From: Acanthosepion lycidas
Lineage: Eukaryota; Mollusca; Cephalopoda; Sepiida; Sepiidae
Length of the DNA: 64,000 nucleotides
Assembly: GCA_963932145.1 (NCBI GenBank)
Contig: OZ010613.1
Coordinates: forward strand, 44,456,341 to 44,520,340
Direction: 5' to 3'
The translations under genes were made by a program, and so were the position numbers. Under the pieces are notes generated by a model that searched no databases, was not told the DNA's origin, and saw only the letters and a list, made by a program, of their open reading frames with translations. Below, one piece after another: positions 63,938-64,000 of the stretch; within the stretch, counting starts at the first letter, position 1, and the number at the start of each line of letters is the position of its first letter.

Positions 63938-64000
63938 ATGGCTGAAGCTGTAGTCGATGGCAAACTGGAGATGATGATGATAACTAGCAAGCTAGCTGGA
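63938..64000 (+). CDS. Start of an ORF open at the window edge
   Basis: An ATG in good context (ggtgaggATGGctg) opens 21 codons, MAEAVVDGKLEMMMITSKLA and on, without a stop before the window ends. Position about 330 bp after the TATA box suggests a first exon or a retroelement gag start. Family not recognisable from so few residues. Confidence 0.3.
   Translation, partial: MAEAVVDGKLEMMMITSKLAG

Overview
The window looks like animal nuclear DNA from a coleoid cephalopod, most likely an octopus (inference). It is very AT-rich and has long introns with GT-AG splice sites. It is packed with tRNA- and 5S-derived SINEs, Jockey-like LINE tails, Penelope-like retroelements, Tc1/mariner and Helitron debris, hairpin (foldback) elements and about twenty long (TA)n tracts. 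There is no bacterial gene organisation.

Two host genes can be assembled exon by exon, and they converge. On the + strand, the last seven coding exons of OSGEPL1 (mitochondrial TsaD/Qri7-type tRNA threonylcarbamoyladenosine transferase) lie between 3618 and 24192; the first exons, about 130 residues, are left of the window. On the - strand, a complete seven-exon gene for a 145-residue YjbQ/UPF0047-family protein runs from its ATG at 60910 to its stop at 29164, including a 20-nt microexon. The 5 kb between the two stop codons holds tandemly duplicated AT-rich DNA, a MADE1-like MITE and SINE remains.

Layout: 1-3617 intron with foldback elements. 3618-24192 OSGEPL1 exons; the introns carry a tandem hammerhead-ribozyme (retrozyme-like) repeat at 5.2-6.2 kb, a decayed Tc1 transposon at 7.66-9.31 kb, SINEs, a LINE tail, large foldbacks and a tRNA-like tandem array. 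24193-29163 convergent intergenic region. 29164-60910 YjbQ-like gene; its introns hold Penelope-like fragments, a Helitron helicase piece, a solo LTR with perfect target duplication, LINE fragments, several mariner and one hAT relic, a minisatellite inside a transposase relic, a reverse transcriptase with a GLYRDDG motif, and an internally deleted Ty3/gypsy element. 60911-62800 YjbQ 5' flank and AT-rich DNA. 62800-64000 a GC-rich region with a 101-bp tandem array, an E-box, a TATA box and an ORF open at the window edge, possibly an LTR or the promoter of the next gene.

The most interesting non-coding signal is a set of hammerhead ribozymes. Four have an intact CUGANGA/GAAA core and complementary stems I; a larger set of decayed copies sits in hairpin elements and beside (TA)n tracts. 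This fits small self-cleaving retroelements (retrozymes, Penelope-like elements) having seeded much of the non-coding DNA here. All calls come from reading the sequence; no database search or folding program was run.
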